This document shows, piece after piece, positions 26,965 through 38,140 of a stretch of 64,000 nt of DNA; position 1 is the first letter of the stretch; every line of letters starts with the position of its first letter. The stretch covers positions 32,490 through 96,489 of the forward strand of contig NZ_LQOX01000010.1 of NCBI RefSeq assembly GCF_002102175.1. Direction: 5' to 3'. Both the position numbers and the translations under genes were made by a program. The notes under the pieces were generated by a model. That model was not told where the DNA came from, searched no databases, and saw only the letters and a list, made by a program, of their open reading frames with translations. This DNA is from Mycobacterium gastri. Its GTDB lineage: Bacteria; Actinomycetota; Actinomycetes; Mycobacteriales; Mycobacteriaceae.

Positions 26965-27725
26965 GCGATCTGGTGCAGGTGGACCGCAACGGTTCGGTGA
27001 CCACGGTGGTCATCAACCGGCCGGCGGCACGCAACGCGGTCAACGGCCCGACGGCCGCCGCGCTCTACTCAGCGTTCGAGCAATTCGACCGCGACGACAC
27101 CGCATCGGTAGCGGTGCTGTGCGGCAATGGTGGAACCTTTTGCGCCGGAGCCGATTTGAAGGCTTTCGGCACAGCGGAGGCCAATGCCGTACACCGGACG
27201 GGGCCAGGTCCGATGGGGCCCACGCGGATGGTGTTGTCCAAACCGGTGATCGCCGCTGTCAGTGGCTACGCCGTAGCCGGTGGTCTGGAATTGGCCTTGT
27301 GGTGCGACCTGCGGGTGGCCGAGGAGGACGCCGTATTCGGCGTGTTCTGCCGCCGCTGGGGCGTACCGCTGATCGATGGCGGCACGGTGCGGCTGCCGCG
27401 GCTGATCGGGCACAGCCGGGCGATGGACATGATCCTCACCGGCCGCGCGGTGCCGGCCGATGAAGCGTTGTCGATGGGACTGGCCAATCGGGTGGTGCCC
27501 AAGGGTCAGGGCAGGCAGGCGGCCGAGGCATTGGCGGCCGAGTTGGCCGCCCTGCCGCAGCAGTGCCTGCGATCGGATCGGTTGTCGGCGCTGCACCAAT
27601 GGGGCCTGCCCGAGTCGGCGGCGCTTGATCTGGAATTCGCCAGCATCTCCCGGGTGGCGGCCGAGGCGTCGACGGGGGCCGCACGCTTCGCGGGAGGCGC
27701 CGGCCGCCACGGCGCGCCGGCGTGA
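26961..27725 (+). CDS. echA5: Enoyl-CoA hydratase EchA5
   Basis: 254-residue crotonase. Oxyanion-hole segments GNGGTFCAGADLKAF and GYAVAGGLELALWCDLRVAE are followed by FCRRWGVPLIDGGTVRLPRLIG. The position usually held by the catalytic Glu in hydratases is part of WGVPLIDGGT here, so the exact reaction is uncertain. It is the last gene of the fadE8 operon, and its stop lies 13 bases from the convergent DUF3060 lipoprotein gene. In M. tuberculosis this is where mmpL5, mmpS5 and Rv0678 follow; they are missing here. Confidence 0.92.
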   Translation: MSDLVQVDRNGSVTTVVINRPAARNAVNGPTAAALYSAFEQFDRDDTASVAVLCGNGGTFCAGADLKAFGTAEANAVHRTGPGPMGPTRMVLSKPVIAAVSGYAVAGGLELALWCDLRVAEEDAVFGVFCRRWGVPLIDGGTVRLPRLIGHSRAMDMILTGRAVPADEALSMGLANRVVPKGQGRQAAEALAAELAALPQQCLRSDRLSALHQWGLPESAALDLEFASISRVAAEASTGAARFAGGAGRHGAPA

Positions 27726-27737
27726 CCCGACGGCGCG

Positions 27738-28220
27738 TCAGCCGCCCTTGTTGATGGTGTTGCCCGATCCGATGTTCTCGACTTTCGGGTCACCATTCTT
27801 GTAGGTGATGGTGTTGTTGAGCCCCAACACGTTCAGCTGCTGGTCGATCTTGTCGAAGGTGATCTTGTTGTTGGTTCCGCCGATGGTCACCGTCGAGCAG
27901 GTGCCGTTGACGGTCAGGGTGTTTTCCGAGCCGGCGACGTTCAGTGACTTGCCGTCGGCGCAGTCCAGGGTGCCGGTCGTCCCGATCGATCCGTAGGTCA
28001 GCATGTTGCCGATCTCGATCGATGCGGTTGTCGGGGGCCCGGCCGACGTGGACGGCGCCGCGGTGCCGCTGCTCGTCGCTGTGGTGGGCTTTCCGGAGCT
28101 GCTGGTGGCCGCCGGGGGATTGGCCGTCGAACTGCAGCCGACCAGGCCGCCGGCCGTCGCGGCGACTGCCAGCGTCACCGCGGATGCCGACAGCCAAGAC
28201 GTAGGGACGTGAGCGCGCAT
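27738..28220 (-). CDS. DUF3060 lipoprotein (Rv0679c-like)
   Basis: 160-residue lipoprotein: signal sequence ending LVGC (lipidated Cys29), a Thr/Ser/Pro-rich linker (about residues 30-65), then a DUF3060 domain. The domain has repeated short Gly-Asn-Thr strands (SENTLTVNG, GTNNKITFD, LNNTITYKNGDPKV, GSGNTINKGG) that suggest a small beta-helix. Exported and membrane-anchored; function unknown. GAGGAG precedes the ATG. It lies 15 bases downstream of a second DUF3060 gene, so the pair form an operon. Confidence 0.85.
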   Translation of the reverse strand: MRAHVPTSWLSASAVTLAVAATAGGLVGCSSTANPPAATSSSGKPTTATSSGTAAPSTSAGPPTTASIEIGNMLTYGSIGTTGTLDCADGKSLNVAGSENTLTVNGTCSTVTIGGTNNKITFDKIDQQLNVLGLNNTITYKNGDPKVENIGSGNTINKGG

Positions 28221-28235
28221 AGGCTCCTCGATTCT

Positions 28236-28622
28236 TTAGGGGCCCACTCGCTGGAGCCGGTTGACCATACCCAGTTCGCGGCCGCGATCCCAGATGAACG
28301 GATCACCATTCTTGAAGAACACCGTCTGATCCCAACCGTAGACGGTGATGTCGTTGATCACCGTGTCGGCAACGACGGTGTTGGACGAGCCCATCACCGT
28401 CACCGCCCAGCACGTTCCCTTGGCGGTGATGATATTGGCGGTGCCGTTGACCAACAGGGTGGAATCGTTACAGTCCAAGACCTGCTCGAGGCCCTCGCCG
28501 GTGATATGGGTGTCGCCGTTTTTCGCGTGCGCGGCCGGCGGTAGTGCGGTTGACGCGACGGCGGTGGTGACGACGGTGACGACGCAGCTGGCCAGTGACG
28601 CGGCGGCGGTTGTCCATTTCAC
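28236..28622 (-). CDS. Secreted DUF3060 protein (Rv0680c-like)
   Basis: 128 residues with a cleavable signal peptide (SLASCVVTVVTTAVAST ending AHA before KNG) and a DUF3060 domain (HITGEGLEQVLDC, STLLVNGTANIITAKG, SSNTVVADTVIND, WDQTVFFKNGDPF). It is related to the following lipoprotein but lacks a lipobox cysteine at the end of the hydrophobic core. The two probably arose by duplication and act together on the cell surface. Function unknown. Confidence 0.82.
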   Translation of the reverse strand: MKWTTAAASLASCVVTVVTTAVASTALPPAAHAKNGDTHITGEGLEQVLDCNDSTLLVNGTANIITAKGTCWAVTVMGSSNTVVADTVINDITVYGWDQTVFFKNGDPFIWDRGRELGMVNRLQRVGP

Positions 28623-28770
28623 TGCGGGCCCCCCTCCGTTGGGCGCGTGATCGGTGCTCGATTGAGGTGCGCACCTAGCCTAGGTGTAGTTCCCTGCCCG
28701 ACGACAGCGTTGAGCACATTTGGTTGGCATCCCGCCGCGCCCGCATCTGGGGCGGTCGATCCACGGTCGA

Positions 28771-28793
28771 GTCAACTAGAGTCATTAGTTGAC
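28771..28793. promoter_or_regulatory. Inverted repeat upstream of TetR gene
   Basis: GTCAACTA (28771-28778) and TAGTTGAC (28786-28793) form perfect 8-bp arms around a 7-base spacer. It lies 78 bases before the TetR gene start and 149 bases from the divergent DUF3060 gene. Size and placement fit a TetR-family operator controlling both directions. Confidence 0.6.
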
Positions 28794-28870
28794 CCCCCGT
28801 TGACCTCCCACAACCGCAGCGGCGATGACCCACTGTCATTCGCATATGGAGCAATTGAAGGACGATCGTC

Positions 28871-29518
28871 ATGGCAGCTTCGCCGGAACCGCCGTCAACG
28901 GCTGGTCGTCAGCGTGCTGTGAAAGCTGCGGCGCGGCCGGCCAAGTTGAGCCGAGACACCATCGTCGAGGGCGCCCTGACTTTCCTGGACCGGGAGGGCT
29001 GGGATTCACTGACCATCAACGCGCTGGCCAACCAACTGGGGACCAAGGGGCCGTCGCTGTACAACCACGTGGACAGCCTCGAAGACCTGCGCCGCGCGGT
29101 GCGGGTGCGGGTGATCGACGACATCATCACGATGCTGAACAGGGTTGGCGAGGGGCGCGCCCGCGATGACGCGGTATTGGTGATGGCCGGTGCGTACCGC
29201 AGCTACGCCCACCACCATCCCGGTCGGTACTCGGCATTCACCCGGATGCCGTTGGGCGGCGACGATCACGACTACGCCGCGGCGACCAGAAGTGCCGCCG
29301 CGCCGGTGATTGCCGTGCTGTCCTCCTACGGTCTGGAAGGCGAAGAGGCCTTTTACGCGGCGCTGGAGTTCTGGTCGGCACTACACGGGTTTGTGTTGCT
29401 GGAGATGACCGGCGTGATGGATGAGATCGATACCGACGCGGTGTTCTCCGACATGGTGCTGCGCCTGGCCGCCGGCATGGAAATGCGCACCACGCACCAC
29501 GGCACGGAGCAGTCCTGA
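28871..29518 (+). CDS. TetR-family transcriptional regulator (Rv0681-like)
   Basis: 215 residues. The helix-turn-helix is clear: LSRDTIVEGALTFLDREGWD, then LTINALANQLGTKGPSLYNHV (residues about 45-66). The C-terminal part belongs to the TetR_C_33-like ligand domain (FYAALEFWSALHGFVLLEM). GAAGGA precedes the ATG. It is divergent from the DUF3060 operon, with a perfect inverted repeat between them, so it may control that operon and itself. The N-terminal 25 residues are Ala/Pro-rich and disordered. Confidence 0.88.
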   Translation: MAASPEPPSTAGRQRAVKAAARPAKLSRDTIVEGALTFLDREGWDSLTINALANQLGTKGPSLYNHVDSLEDLRRAVRVRVIDDIITMLNRVGEGRARDDAVLVMAGAYRSYAHHHPGRYSAFTRMPLGGDDHDYAAATRSAAAPVIAVLSSYGLEGEEAFYAALEFWSALHGFVLLEMTGVMDEIDTDAVFSDMVLRLAAGMEMRTTHHGTEQS

Positions 29519-29546
29519 AGCTCGCTGGTCGCCTCACATCAGGAAG

Positions 29547-30908
29547 CTAAACAATCGCGCCGGTCAGGCCGAACTCTGCCAAGGTTTGTGCGGCCAGTTC
29601 ACGCAGGTGAAGCTTGGAAACATGGTCTTCGGGCTGGTATGCGATGGCGGCGATCGAAACTTTGCCGCCGACGCGCCCGCCCGACACCGCGGTCATGCCG
29701 CGCACTTGCTCGACGATCTGCCTTGTCACGTGCTGCGTAACCCCGCGCACGAAAAATGAATCCGCGGCGCCGCCGTCGGGCCGGCATACCAGCGGGTCGA
29801 TCTCGCCAAAGTAGGAGCAGCCGACCGATGGAGTCGCCAACAACTTGTCGGCCATCTTTCTGGCCACCCACTCGGGCGTCAACGGGATCAACGGCAGCAG
29901 CCGAACCGACTCAGCCGTCGCCGCTGGCTGCGCGCCCAGAGCATGCTTGATGCGGGCACGAACACCGGATATATCGGTCGTTAACCCGGTCGGCTCGACA
30001 TCGATGGTCGCCAGCGAGAATGCGTTCGCACGCAGGTCGCCCTCGCCACGGTCATTGACGGTCATGCCAACCTGGATCCTGCCGTCGTCGGAGCGCCGGC
30101 AGCCCACCAGCTCGGCTAGTTTCGCAGCAAACGCAATGAACAGCGAATTACTGGTGCCGCCAAGAGCTTTCGCGCAGGCATCCCACTGGGCAATATCGAT
30201 GAAGACGACGATAGCCGGCACCTCGACAGCCTCGCCCGCGCCAAAGGCCAGCGGTAGCGATGATCGGGACCGGGCAGCATTTCGCGCGCGACGCCAGCCC
30301 AGTTTGATCGCCACCGCCAGTGCCCGAACGATATCGGGTAGGTCTGCCACGGTTTGGCGGACCTCGCATAATGCTGCGACCAGTCGGGAGCGCGAACGTG
30401 GCGGCGGGCAACCGAGATCGCCCGCGTCTCCCTTGATCGCACCGGCAATTGCCAGTGCGCCACCGACCCCGTCGACCAAGCAGTGCGAAGCCGCCAGGCT
30501 GACACCGGTCGAACCGTCGGAAAACGGCTGGACGTCAAGACGCCAACCGGGTCCCCATTCCGGATCGAGAGGCAATTGCGCGCGTTCATCAGCCCAGTCG
30601 ATCAACTCGGCACGTGGACGGGCCTGCTGAACGACATCGATATCCGACCAGACTCCGGTTGAGATCCATCGATGCCTGGCGAAGCGCAACACCGAACGCT
30701 CGATCCGTCGACCCAACAAGCCATGACCGAGATTGCGCTGAAAACGCCTGAGACCCTCGAGGTCGACCGGGCGCTCGTACACCCACACCCACTGCGACAC
30801 CGGGGACAGCCCCGTCGCGCGCAGCGTCAGAAACTTCGCTTGATCGTTAAATGCGAGTAGCTTGTCCCAACGGCAAATCGTCGCCTTCCCAACCTTGCGA
30901 TTTGTCAT
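29547..30908 (-). CDS. Condensation / WS-DGAT-like acyltransferase
   Basis: 453 residues. The region SLAASHCLVDGVGGALAIAG (around residue 140) carries the HxxxDG catalytic motif shared by wax ester synthase/DGAT, PapA and nonribosomal condensation domains. Later segments such as GMTVNDRGEGDLRANAFSLATIDVEP and GCSYFGEIDPLV resemble the C-terminal subdomain of these enzymes. It should join an acyl-CoA or carrier-bound acyl group to an alcohol or amine; the substrates are unknown. I recall no equivalent at this spot in M. tuberculosis, so it is probably an accessory gene. A short peptide gene (31053-31166) lies 144 bases upstream on the same strand. Confidence 0.72.
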   Translation of the reverse strand: MTNRKVGKATICRWDKLLAFNDQAKFLTLRATGLSPVSQWVWVYERPVDLEGLRRFQRNLGHGLLGRRIERSVLRFARHRWISTGVWSDIDVVQQARPRAELIDWADERAQLPLDPEWGPGWRLDVQPFSDGSTGVSLAASHCLVDGVGGALAIAGAIKGDAGDLGCPPPRSRSRLVAALCEVRQTVADLPDIVRALAVAIKLGWRRARNAARSRSSLPLAFGAGEAVEVPAIVVFIDIAQWDACAKALGGTSNSLFIAFAAKLAELVGCRRSDDGRIQVGMTVNDRGEGDLRANAFSLATIDVEPTGLTTDISGVRARIKHALGAQPAATAESVRLLPLIPLTPEWVARKMADKLLATPSVGCSYFGEIDPLVCRPDGGAADSFFVRGVTQHVTRQIVEQVRGMTAVSGGRVGGKVSIAAIAYQPEDHVSKLHLRELAAQTLAEFGLTGAIV

Positions 30909-31052
30909 CCTCGAAGTACCGTGATCACGCCATCGCCTCGGCGTTGACGGTGACTGCTGTTGTCGGCGCGCTTCATGACGACCCGATTCAACTGGGCGGC
31001 CTTGCCCAACCGGGCGACGGGCGTCGCGTCAGGTTGCGGCCAGGCAGTTCTG

Positions 31053-31166
31053 CTAACCGATGGCGTCGACCACGAAGACAGGGCTCGAGTATGCGACTTC
31101 CTCTTGCTGGAACAAAGACTCTTGCTGGAACAAAGACTCGTGGCAGCAGACAGTGTTGCGGGACAT
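31053..31166 (-). CDS. Short peptide, ESLF/YSxP family, copy 1
   Basis: A 37-residue peptide read directly from sequence. It begins MSRNTVCCHESLFQQ, repeats ESLFQQ once more, and ends EEVAYSSPVFVVDAIG before TAG. The ATG (31166-31164) has a strong Shine-Dalgarno, GAGGAGGAG, four to six bases upstream. The internal repeat ESLFQQ is encoded by a tandem 18-bp DNA repeat. Its last 22 residues align without gaps to the peptide at 55036-55116 (shared E-S-L-F, E, Y-S, P, D, I). The acyltransferase gene follows 144 bases downstream on the same strand. Such short conserved peptides beside a biosynthetic enzyme suggest a modified-peptide precursor or a signal, but the function is unknown. Confidence 0.65.
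   Translation of the reverse strand: MSRNTVCCHESLFQQESLFQQEEVAYSSPVFVVDAIG
31084..31140 (-). repeat. Tandem 18-bp repeat inside peptide gene
   Basis: On the plus strand the unit CTTGCTGGAACAAAGACT occurs twice in a row (about 31102-31138). It encodes the duplicated ESLFQQ of the minus-strand peptide. Because the unit is a multiple of three, the duplication keeps the reading frame. Confidence 0.75.
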
Positions 31167-31223
31167 GGCTCCTCCTCATCGCGCGATGTCGTACGGCTTC
31201 CTGCCATCGCATGCTGGATTTGT

Positions 31224-31250
31224 ATGTATCGAAAACCATACATATGTATC
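31224..31250. promoter_or_regulatory. Candidate operator upstream of short peptide gene
   Basis: ATGTATC occurs at 31224-31230 and again at 31244-31250, exactly 20 bases (two helical turns) apart. ATGTAT (31224-31229) also pairs with ATACAT (31238-31243) as an inverted repeat. The block lies 58-85 bases upstream of the minus-strand peptide start, in an AT-rich patch unlike its surroundings. Confidence 0.4.
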
Positions 31251-31325
31251 AGCCATATTTGCACAAGTTAAAAAGTCGGTCAAACCACCTCCTGCCATGC
31301 GCTCAAACTTCGTCCGGCCACCACT

Positions 31326-31355
31326 TTGACCTGCCTGACCGCCGAGCGGTATTGT
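31326..31355 (+). promoter_or_regulatory. Candidate SigA promoter for rpsL operon
   Basis: -35 TTGACC (31326-31331), 18-base spacer, -10 TATTGT (31350-31355). The rest of the gap up to rpsL (31356-31610) shows no gene and would be a long 5' leader. Confidence 0.5.
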
Positions 31356-31610
31356 GGTTGCTCGTGCCTGGCGGCCTACAGCGCCCGACTTGAGGGCGTG
31401 GATGCCGGGCCAATTCGCATGTCCATGATGTCACCGAGATGTGATGGACGAGGCGGATTGGGTTCGGAGGCCAACCGCAAGCGACACACCCGGCAGCGGG
31501 GTACGGCGTTCATACGACGTTTATTCCGCGGCAGGGCATAACTGCAGTACAAGGACTTGATGACCGGGACCGGAACCGGATCCTCAGACAGCGACACAGA
31601 AAGCCGGTAG

Positions 31611-31985
31611 ATGCCAACCATCCAGCAGCTGGTCCGCAAGGGCCGTCGGGACAAGATCGCCAAGGTCAAGACCGCGGCTCTCAAGGGCAGCCCGCAGCGC
31701 CGTGGCGTGTGCACCCGGGTGTACACCACCACTCCGAAGAAGCCGAACTCGGCGCTTCGCAAGGTCGCGCGGGTGAAGCTGACGAGCCAGGTTGAGGTCA
31801 CGGCGTACATCCCCGGCGAGGGCCACAACCTGCAGGAGCACTCGATGGTGCTGGTGCGTGGCGGCCGGGTGAAGGACCTGCCCGGTGTGCGGTACAAAAT
31901 CATCCGCGGTTCGCTCGACACCCAGGGAGTGAAGAACCGCAAGCAGGCTCGCAGCCGTTACGGCGCCAAGAAGGAGAAGAGCTGA
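31611..31985 (+). CDS. rpsL: 30S ribosomal protein S12
   Basis: 124-residue decoding-centre protein with [14 protein letters not shown] (Lys43) and [15 protein letters not shown] (Lys88). Both lysines that mutate in streptomycin resistance are wild type. First gene of the str operon rpsL-rpsG-fusA-tuf. The ATG is preceded by GAAAGCCGGT, a weak ribosome binding site. It overlaps rpsG by one base (TGATG). Confidence 0.99.
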
Positions 31986-32455
31986 TGCCGCGCAAGGGGC
32001 CCGCACCCAAGCGTCCGTTGGTCAACGACCCGGTATACGGGTCGCAGCTGGTCACCCAACTGGTGAACAAGGTTCTGCTGAAGGGGAAGAAATCGCTGGC
32101 CGAGCGCATTGTTTATGGTGCGCTTGAGCACGCCCGCGACAAGACCGGCACCGATCCCGTCATCACCCTCAAGCGCGCTCTCGACAACGTCAAACCGGCC
32201 TTGGAGGTCCGCAGCCGCCGCGTGGGTGGTGCGACCTACCAGGTGCCGGTCGAGGTGCGCCCGGACCGGTCGACCACGCTGGCGCTGCGCTGGCTCGTCG
32301 GCTACTCGCGGCAACGCCGGGAGAAGACGATGATCGAACGGTTGGCAAACGAGATTCTGGATGCCAGCAACGGCCTTGGGGCCTCTGTCAAGCGGCGTGA
32401 GGACACCCACAAGATGGCCGAGGCGAACCGCGCCTTTGCGCATTACCGCTGGTGA
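31985..32455 (+). CDS. rpsG: 30S ribosomal protein S7
   Basis: 156-residue head-nucleating 30S protein. It starts [11 protein letters not shown], contains [19 protein letters not shown] and ends [21 protein letters not shown]. The start codon overlaps the rpsL stop. A 68-base gap with AAAGAG leads to fusA. Confidence 0.99.
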   Translation: MPRKGPAPKRPLVNDPVYGSQLVTQLVNKVLLKGKKSLAERIVYGALEHARDKTGTDPVITLKRALDNVKPALEVRSRRVGGATYQVPVEVRPDRSTTLALRWLVGYSRQRREKTMIERLANEILDASNGLGASVKRREDTHKMAEANRAFAHYRW

Positions 32456-32523
32456 GAGCCGCCGGCGGCCCCCTCTGGCGCATCCGATAGCTAACTGAGC
32501 AACGAAAGAGTGGGAAGACTTCT

Positions 32524-34608
<2,085 letters not shown>

Positions 34609-34629
<21 letters not shown>

Positions 34630-34745
34630 GCGGCGCGAGGTGACGGCGAGTGAGCGAAGCTCACGAGTGAGGAGCCGAGCAATCGGGACAAGCCTACTCG
34701 GCAAGGAGTCGAGCAATGAGCACAGCGAAGGCGACAGGCGAGTAG
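34609..34745 (+). repeat. Duplicated fusA tail and short repeats before tuf
   Basis: The final 21 bases of fusA (34609-34629) recur with one mismatch at 34725-34745. Between them lie GTGAGC-GAA-GCTCAC, a 6-bp hairpin at 34650-34664, and a direct repeat GGAGYCGAGCAAT (34671-34683 and 34705-34717). The composition resembles short interspersed repeats near other mycobacterial stop codons. Confidence 0.6.
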
Positions 34746-34844
34746 CCGAAAGCCTGCGAGTAAGCTGGCCCGGTCAACACCGCGGCATAACTGAAAACAT
34801 CAAAACTGCTTTTATAAGCACCAACAGTCCAGGAGGACACAAAA

Positions 34845-36035
34845 GTGGCGAAGGCGAAGTTCCAGCGGACCAAGCCCCACGTCAACATCGGGACCATCGG
34901 TCACGTTGACCACGGCAAGACCACCCTGACCGCGGCTATCACCAAGGTCCTGCACGACAAGTTCCCGGACCTGAACGAGTCGAAGGCGTTCGACCAGATC
35001 GACAACGCGCCCGAGGAGCGTCAGCGCGGTATCACTATCAACATCGCGCACGTCGAGTACCAGACCGAGAAGCGGCACTACGCGCACGTTGACGCGCCGG
35101 GCCACGCCGACTACATCAAGAACATGATCACCGGCGCCGCCCAGATGGACGGCGCGATTCTGGTGGTCGCCGCCACGGACGGCCCGATGCCGCAGACCCG
35201 TGAGCACGTGCTGCTCGCGCGTCAGGTGGGTGTGCCCTACATCTTGGTCGCGCTGAACAAGGCCGACGCCGTCGACGACGAGGAGCTGCTCGAGCTCGTC
35301 GAGATGGAGGTCCGCGAACTGCTTGCCGCGCAAGAGTTCGACGAGGACGCCCCGGTAGTGCGGGTCTCGGCACTGAAGGCCCTCGAGGGCGACCCCAAGT
35401 GGGTCGAGTCGGTGGAGCAGCTGATGGATGCGGTCGACGAGTCGATCCCCGACCCGGTCCGTGAGACCGACAAGCCGTTCCTGATGCCCGTCGAGGACGT
35501 CTTCACCATCACCGGCCGCGGCACCGTCGTCACCGGTCGTGTGGAGCGCGGCGTGGTCAACGTCAACGAGGAAGTCGAGATCGTCGGCATCCGCCCGACG
35601 ACCACCAAGACGACCGTCACCGGTGTGGAGATGTTCCGCAAGCTGCTCGACCAGGGCCAGGCCGGCGACAACGTCGGGCTGCTGCTCCGTGGCGTCAAGC
35701 GTGAAGACGTCGAGCGTGGCCAGGTCGTCATCAAGCCCGGCACCACCACCCCGCATACCGAGTTCGAGGGCCAGGTCTACATCCTGTCCAAGGACGAGGG
35801 TGGCCGGCACACGCCGTTCTTCAACAACTACCGTCCGCAGTTCTACTTCCGCACCACCGACGTGACCGGTGTGGTGACACTGCCGGAGGGCACCGAGATG
35901 GTGATGCCCGGTGACAACACCAACATCGCGGTGAAGCTGATCCAGCCCGTGGCCATGGACGAAGGTCTTCGGTTCGCGATCCGTGAAGGCGGCCGTACCG
36001 TCGGCGCCGGCCGGGTCACCAAGATCATCAAGTAG
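34845..36035 (+). CDS. tuf: Elongation factor Tu
   Basis: 396-residue GTPase delivering aminoacyl-tRNA. Motifs: [24 protein letters not shown] and NKADAVDD (G4, with Ala where many bacteria have Cys). Domain [14 protein letters not shown] and the end [13 protein letters not shown] are present. Start GTG 34845 with AGGAGG nine bases before. A strong terminator follows 20 bases after the stop. Confidence 0.99.
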   Translation: MAKAKFQRTKPHVNIGTIGHVDHGKTTLTAAITKVLHDKFPDLNESKAFDQIDNAPEERQRGITINIAHVEYQTEKRHYAHVDAPGHADYIKNMITGAAQMDGAILVVAATDGPMPQTREHVLLARQVGVPYILVALNKADAVDDEELLELVEMEVRELLAAQEFDEDAPVVRVSALKALEGDPKWVESVEQLMDAVDESIPDPVRETDKPFLMPVEDVFTITGRGTVVTGRVERGVVNVNEEVEIVGIRPTTTKTTVTGVEMFRKLLDQGQAGDNVGLLLRGVKREDVERGQVVIKPGTTTPHTEFEGQVYILSKDEGGRHTPFFNNYRPQFYFRTTDVTGVVTLPEGTEMVMPGDNTNIAVKLIQPVAMDEGLRFAIREGGRTVGAGRVTKIIK

Positions 36036-36055
36036 GTCGCACTAACCGGTTCATC

Positions 36056-36095
36056 ACCAGGCCCGGATTGCCGTGATCGGCAATCCGGGCCTGGT
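36056..36095 (+). terminator. Terminator after tuf
   Basis: Perfect 18-bp stem: ACCAGGCCCGGATTGCCG (36056-36073) with CGGCAATCCGGGCCTGGT (36078-36095), 4-base loop TGAT. Ends the rpsL-rpsG-fusA-tuf operon. Confidence 0.9.
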
Positions 36096-36212
36096 GCTTG
36101 TCGCCCTCGGCAAGCGATCGGGGCCTGCCTGGCCCACGGCCCAGTATGTGATCGGTAGCCGAGCATGCGCGCTAATCTGACACGACCTAACCGTGAAGCG
36201 AGGAGCAGTCAC

Positions 36213-37013
36213 ATGCTGGCGCGCTATATCAAGATGCAGTTGTTGGTGCTGTTGTGCGGCGGTCTGGTCGGGCCGATCTTCTTGATCGTCTACTTCACCC
36301 TGGGGCTGGGCAGCCTGCTGTCGTGGATGTTCTATGTCGGTCTGCTGATTACCGTGGCGGATGTGTTAATCGCGCTGGCATTGACCAACTGGGGTGCCAA
36401 GACGGCAGCCAAGACGGCTGAACTCGAGCAGCACGGCCTGCTGGCGCTCGCGCAAATCACCGGCCTCACCGAAACCGGGACCCGGATCAATGACCAACCG
36501 GTGGTCAAGGTGCACCTGCACATCTCGGGTCCCGGCATTGTGCCGTTCGACAGCGAAGACCGGGTCATCGCCAACGTGACCCGTCTCGGCAACCTGACCG
36601 CGCGCAAGCTCGTCGTCCTGGTCGATCCGACTACCCAGCAATACCTGATCGATTGGGAGCGCAGCGCGCTGGTCAACGGCCTGGTCCCGGCGCAGTTCAC
36701 CCTGGCCGAGGACAACAAGACCTACGACTTGAGCGGGCAGGCCGGCCCGTTGATGGAGATCCTGCAGATCCTGAAGGCCAATGGCATTCCACTCAACCGA
36801 ATGGTCGACATCCGGTCGAATCCGGCGTTGCGTCAGCAGATCCAAGCGGTGGTACGACGGGCGGCCGAGCAGCAGGCACCGGGGCCGCAGCCGGCCGCCT
36901 CGCAGGCGTCGATCGCCGAGCGTCTGCAGGAGCTGGAGTCGCTGCGGGCCAGTGGCGTGGTGAACGATCAGGAGTACGCCAGCCGGCGCGCCCAGATCAT
37001 CGCCGAGATCTGA
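36213..37013 (+). CDS. Membrane protein with SHOCT-like tail (Rv0686-like)
   Basis: 266 residues. Two transmembrane segments lie near the N-terminus (LVLLCGGLVGPIFLIVYFTL and SWMFYVGLLITVADVLIALAL). A cytosolic or periplasmic beta-rich domain follows (EQHGLLALAQITGLTETG, KVHLHISGPG, KLVVLVDPTTQQYLIDW). The C-terminal motif ERLQELESLRASGVVNDQEYASRRAQII is a SHOCT-type short oligomerisation domain. ATG 36213 is chosen over 36165 because GCGAGGAG precedes it and MLARYIKMQ is the conserved start. Function unknown. Confidence 0.82.
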   Translation: MLARYIKMQLLVLLCGGLVGPIFLIVYFTLGLGSLLSWMFYVGLLITVADVLIALALTNWGAKTAAKTAELEQHGLLALAQITGLTETGTRINDQPVVKVHLHISGPGIVPFDSEDRVIANVTRLGNLTARKLVVLVDPTTQQYLIDWERSALVNGLVPAQFTLAEDNKTYDLSGQAGPLMEILQILKANGIPLNRMVDIRSNPALRQQIQAVVRRAAEQQAPGPQPAASQASIAERLQELESLRASGVVNDQEYASRRAQIIAEI

Positions 37014-37244
37014 GCAGGCTCCGGGGCCGCGCCGGGTTAGGTTCGCCTGGCTCACTCGAGTGTGTATCGGCGCCTTCCAGCGTGTGCATGCGGCGGCCCC
37101 GCAGGCCGCGATCTCGCCATGGGCGCACGTTCAAAGCCGCCACTGCACACTCGGCGGGGAGCCCGTCGCGCCCGGGCAAGGCCCGATGGCCCGGCCGCCT
37201 CTCACCGCCGGCCCGGGCCGCGTCGTCACCCCGTTGCGGGGCGT

Positions 37245-37258
37245 TAGAACACGTTCCA
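37245..37258. promoter_or_regulatory. KstR-type operator
   Basis: TAGAACACGTTCCA fits the TnnAACnnGTTnnA palindrome described for the cholesterol-catabolism repressor KstR. It lies 40 bases before the SDR start and would overlap the -35 of a promoter with -10 TAGCCT (37269-37274). Confidence 0.65.
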
Positions 37259-37276
37259 ATTCCGCTGCTAGCCTGA

Positions 37277-38116
<840 letters not shown>

Positions 38117-38140
38117 CACGCGATCGTGTATGAACTGCAG

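Noticed and set aside
31053..31166. Lasso peptide precursor
   Set aside because: YSSPVF resembles the YxxPxL leader motif, but the peptide stops after DAIG with no core and no B/C enzymes nearby.
30851..31393. 180-codon plus-strand frame upstream of rpsL
   Set aside because: Overlaps the acyltransferase start and the minus-strand peptide gene; Arg/Ser-rich with no family pattern.
31737..31875. Streptomycin-resistance mutation in rpsL
   Set aside because: Lys43 and Lys88 are both wild type.
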